From contig CAWZYM010000275.1 in assembly GCA_963966185.1 (NCBI GenBank), forward strand, positions 5,001 to 69,000: a stretch of 64,000 bases of DNA, given 5' to 3'. The notes beneath the pieces are model-generated. The model searched no databases, was not told the DNA's origin, and saw nothing but the letters and a program-made list of their open reading frames with translations. The translations under genes were made by a program, and so were the position numbers. Shown here one piece after another: positions 63,877-64,000 of the stretch (the first letter of the stretch is position 1; each line of letters begins with the position of its first letter). The DNA comes from Rhabditoides inermis (taxonomy: Eukaryota > Nematoda > Chromadorea > Rhabditida > Rhabditidae).

Positions 63877-64000
63877 CTGAAATGCGAAACTTGCGTGATT
63901 CATCGGCATCGGGGGCGCGGGTGCGGCATCGGGGGTAGGCATCGGGGGCGCGGGTGCGGTCACTCTACTGCGGTCTGTCTCCCACGGCAGCAGCATCTAT

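Overview
This is a nuclear window from a nematode. The support is that most protein-coding loci are multi-exon genes with short TTTCAG-type introns. At least four of them encode serpentine chemoreceptors, including three readable copies plus one near-identical duplicate of the nematode-specific Srt family. I cannot name the species. All gene models below were spliced by eye: donor and acceptor sites were chosen to keep phase and match the family pattern, and no alignment or transcript evidence was available.

Layout. Positions 891-10037 and 10449-19270 are two copies of a ~9 kb segment in direct tandem, separated by a ~410 bp spacer. Each copy carries a minus-strand Srt receptor gene with a shortened TM2-TM3 region, remnants of a second plus-strand 7TM gene, and a two-exon plus-strand fragment of unknown identity. 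The copies differ by discrete insertions and deletions, including an internally deleted inverted-repeat element, a stray ankyrin exon, and an insertion that is an inverted copy of sequence 0.85 kb away. Directly after copy 2 lies a complete 11-exon Srt gene (19345-22987, +). Positions 25125-30410 (+) hold a 16-exon secreted, probably GPI-anchored protein with two CUB-like regions. Positions 30.5-33 kb and 35.2-42.7 kb are repeat-rich: fold-back elements, CT/AC microsatellites, a CT-based minisatellite and two decayed non-LTR retrotransposons. A second chemoreceptor of the Srh/Sri type (33268-35123, -) sits between them.

From 42.8 to 48.7 kb (-) there is a BTB-BACK-Kelch adaptor gene and, directly upstream of it, a PARP-type ADP-ribosyltransferase gene (HG...W...G...GIYL signature) that looks damaged. 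Positions 51618-52435 (-) encode a small secreted Gly/Ser/Tyr repeat protein. Positions 54536-57658 (+) encode another 7TM receptor with frame mismatches. The window closes with a fourth Srt gene (60516-63876, -) whose 5' end is not resolved before the window edge.

How they fit together: the receptors are expected to act in sensory neuron membranes as ligand-gated GPCRs. The Kelch protein is expected to be a cullin-3 substrate adaptor, the PARP-like protein to modify proteins, and the CUB-like and GYGSS proteins to be extracellular. Nothing indicates one shared pathway; the pattern is a chemoreceptor-rich, transposon-rich, recently duplicated chromosome region. The most unusual material is the number of large inverted-repeat elements sitting in introns (some carrying tRNA-like modules) and two ~60-nt segments that look like conserved coding sequence now bounded by splice sites.
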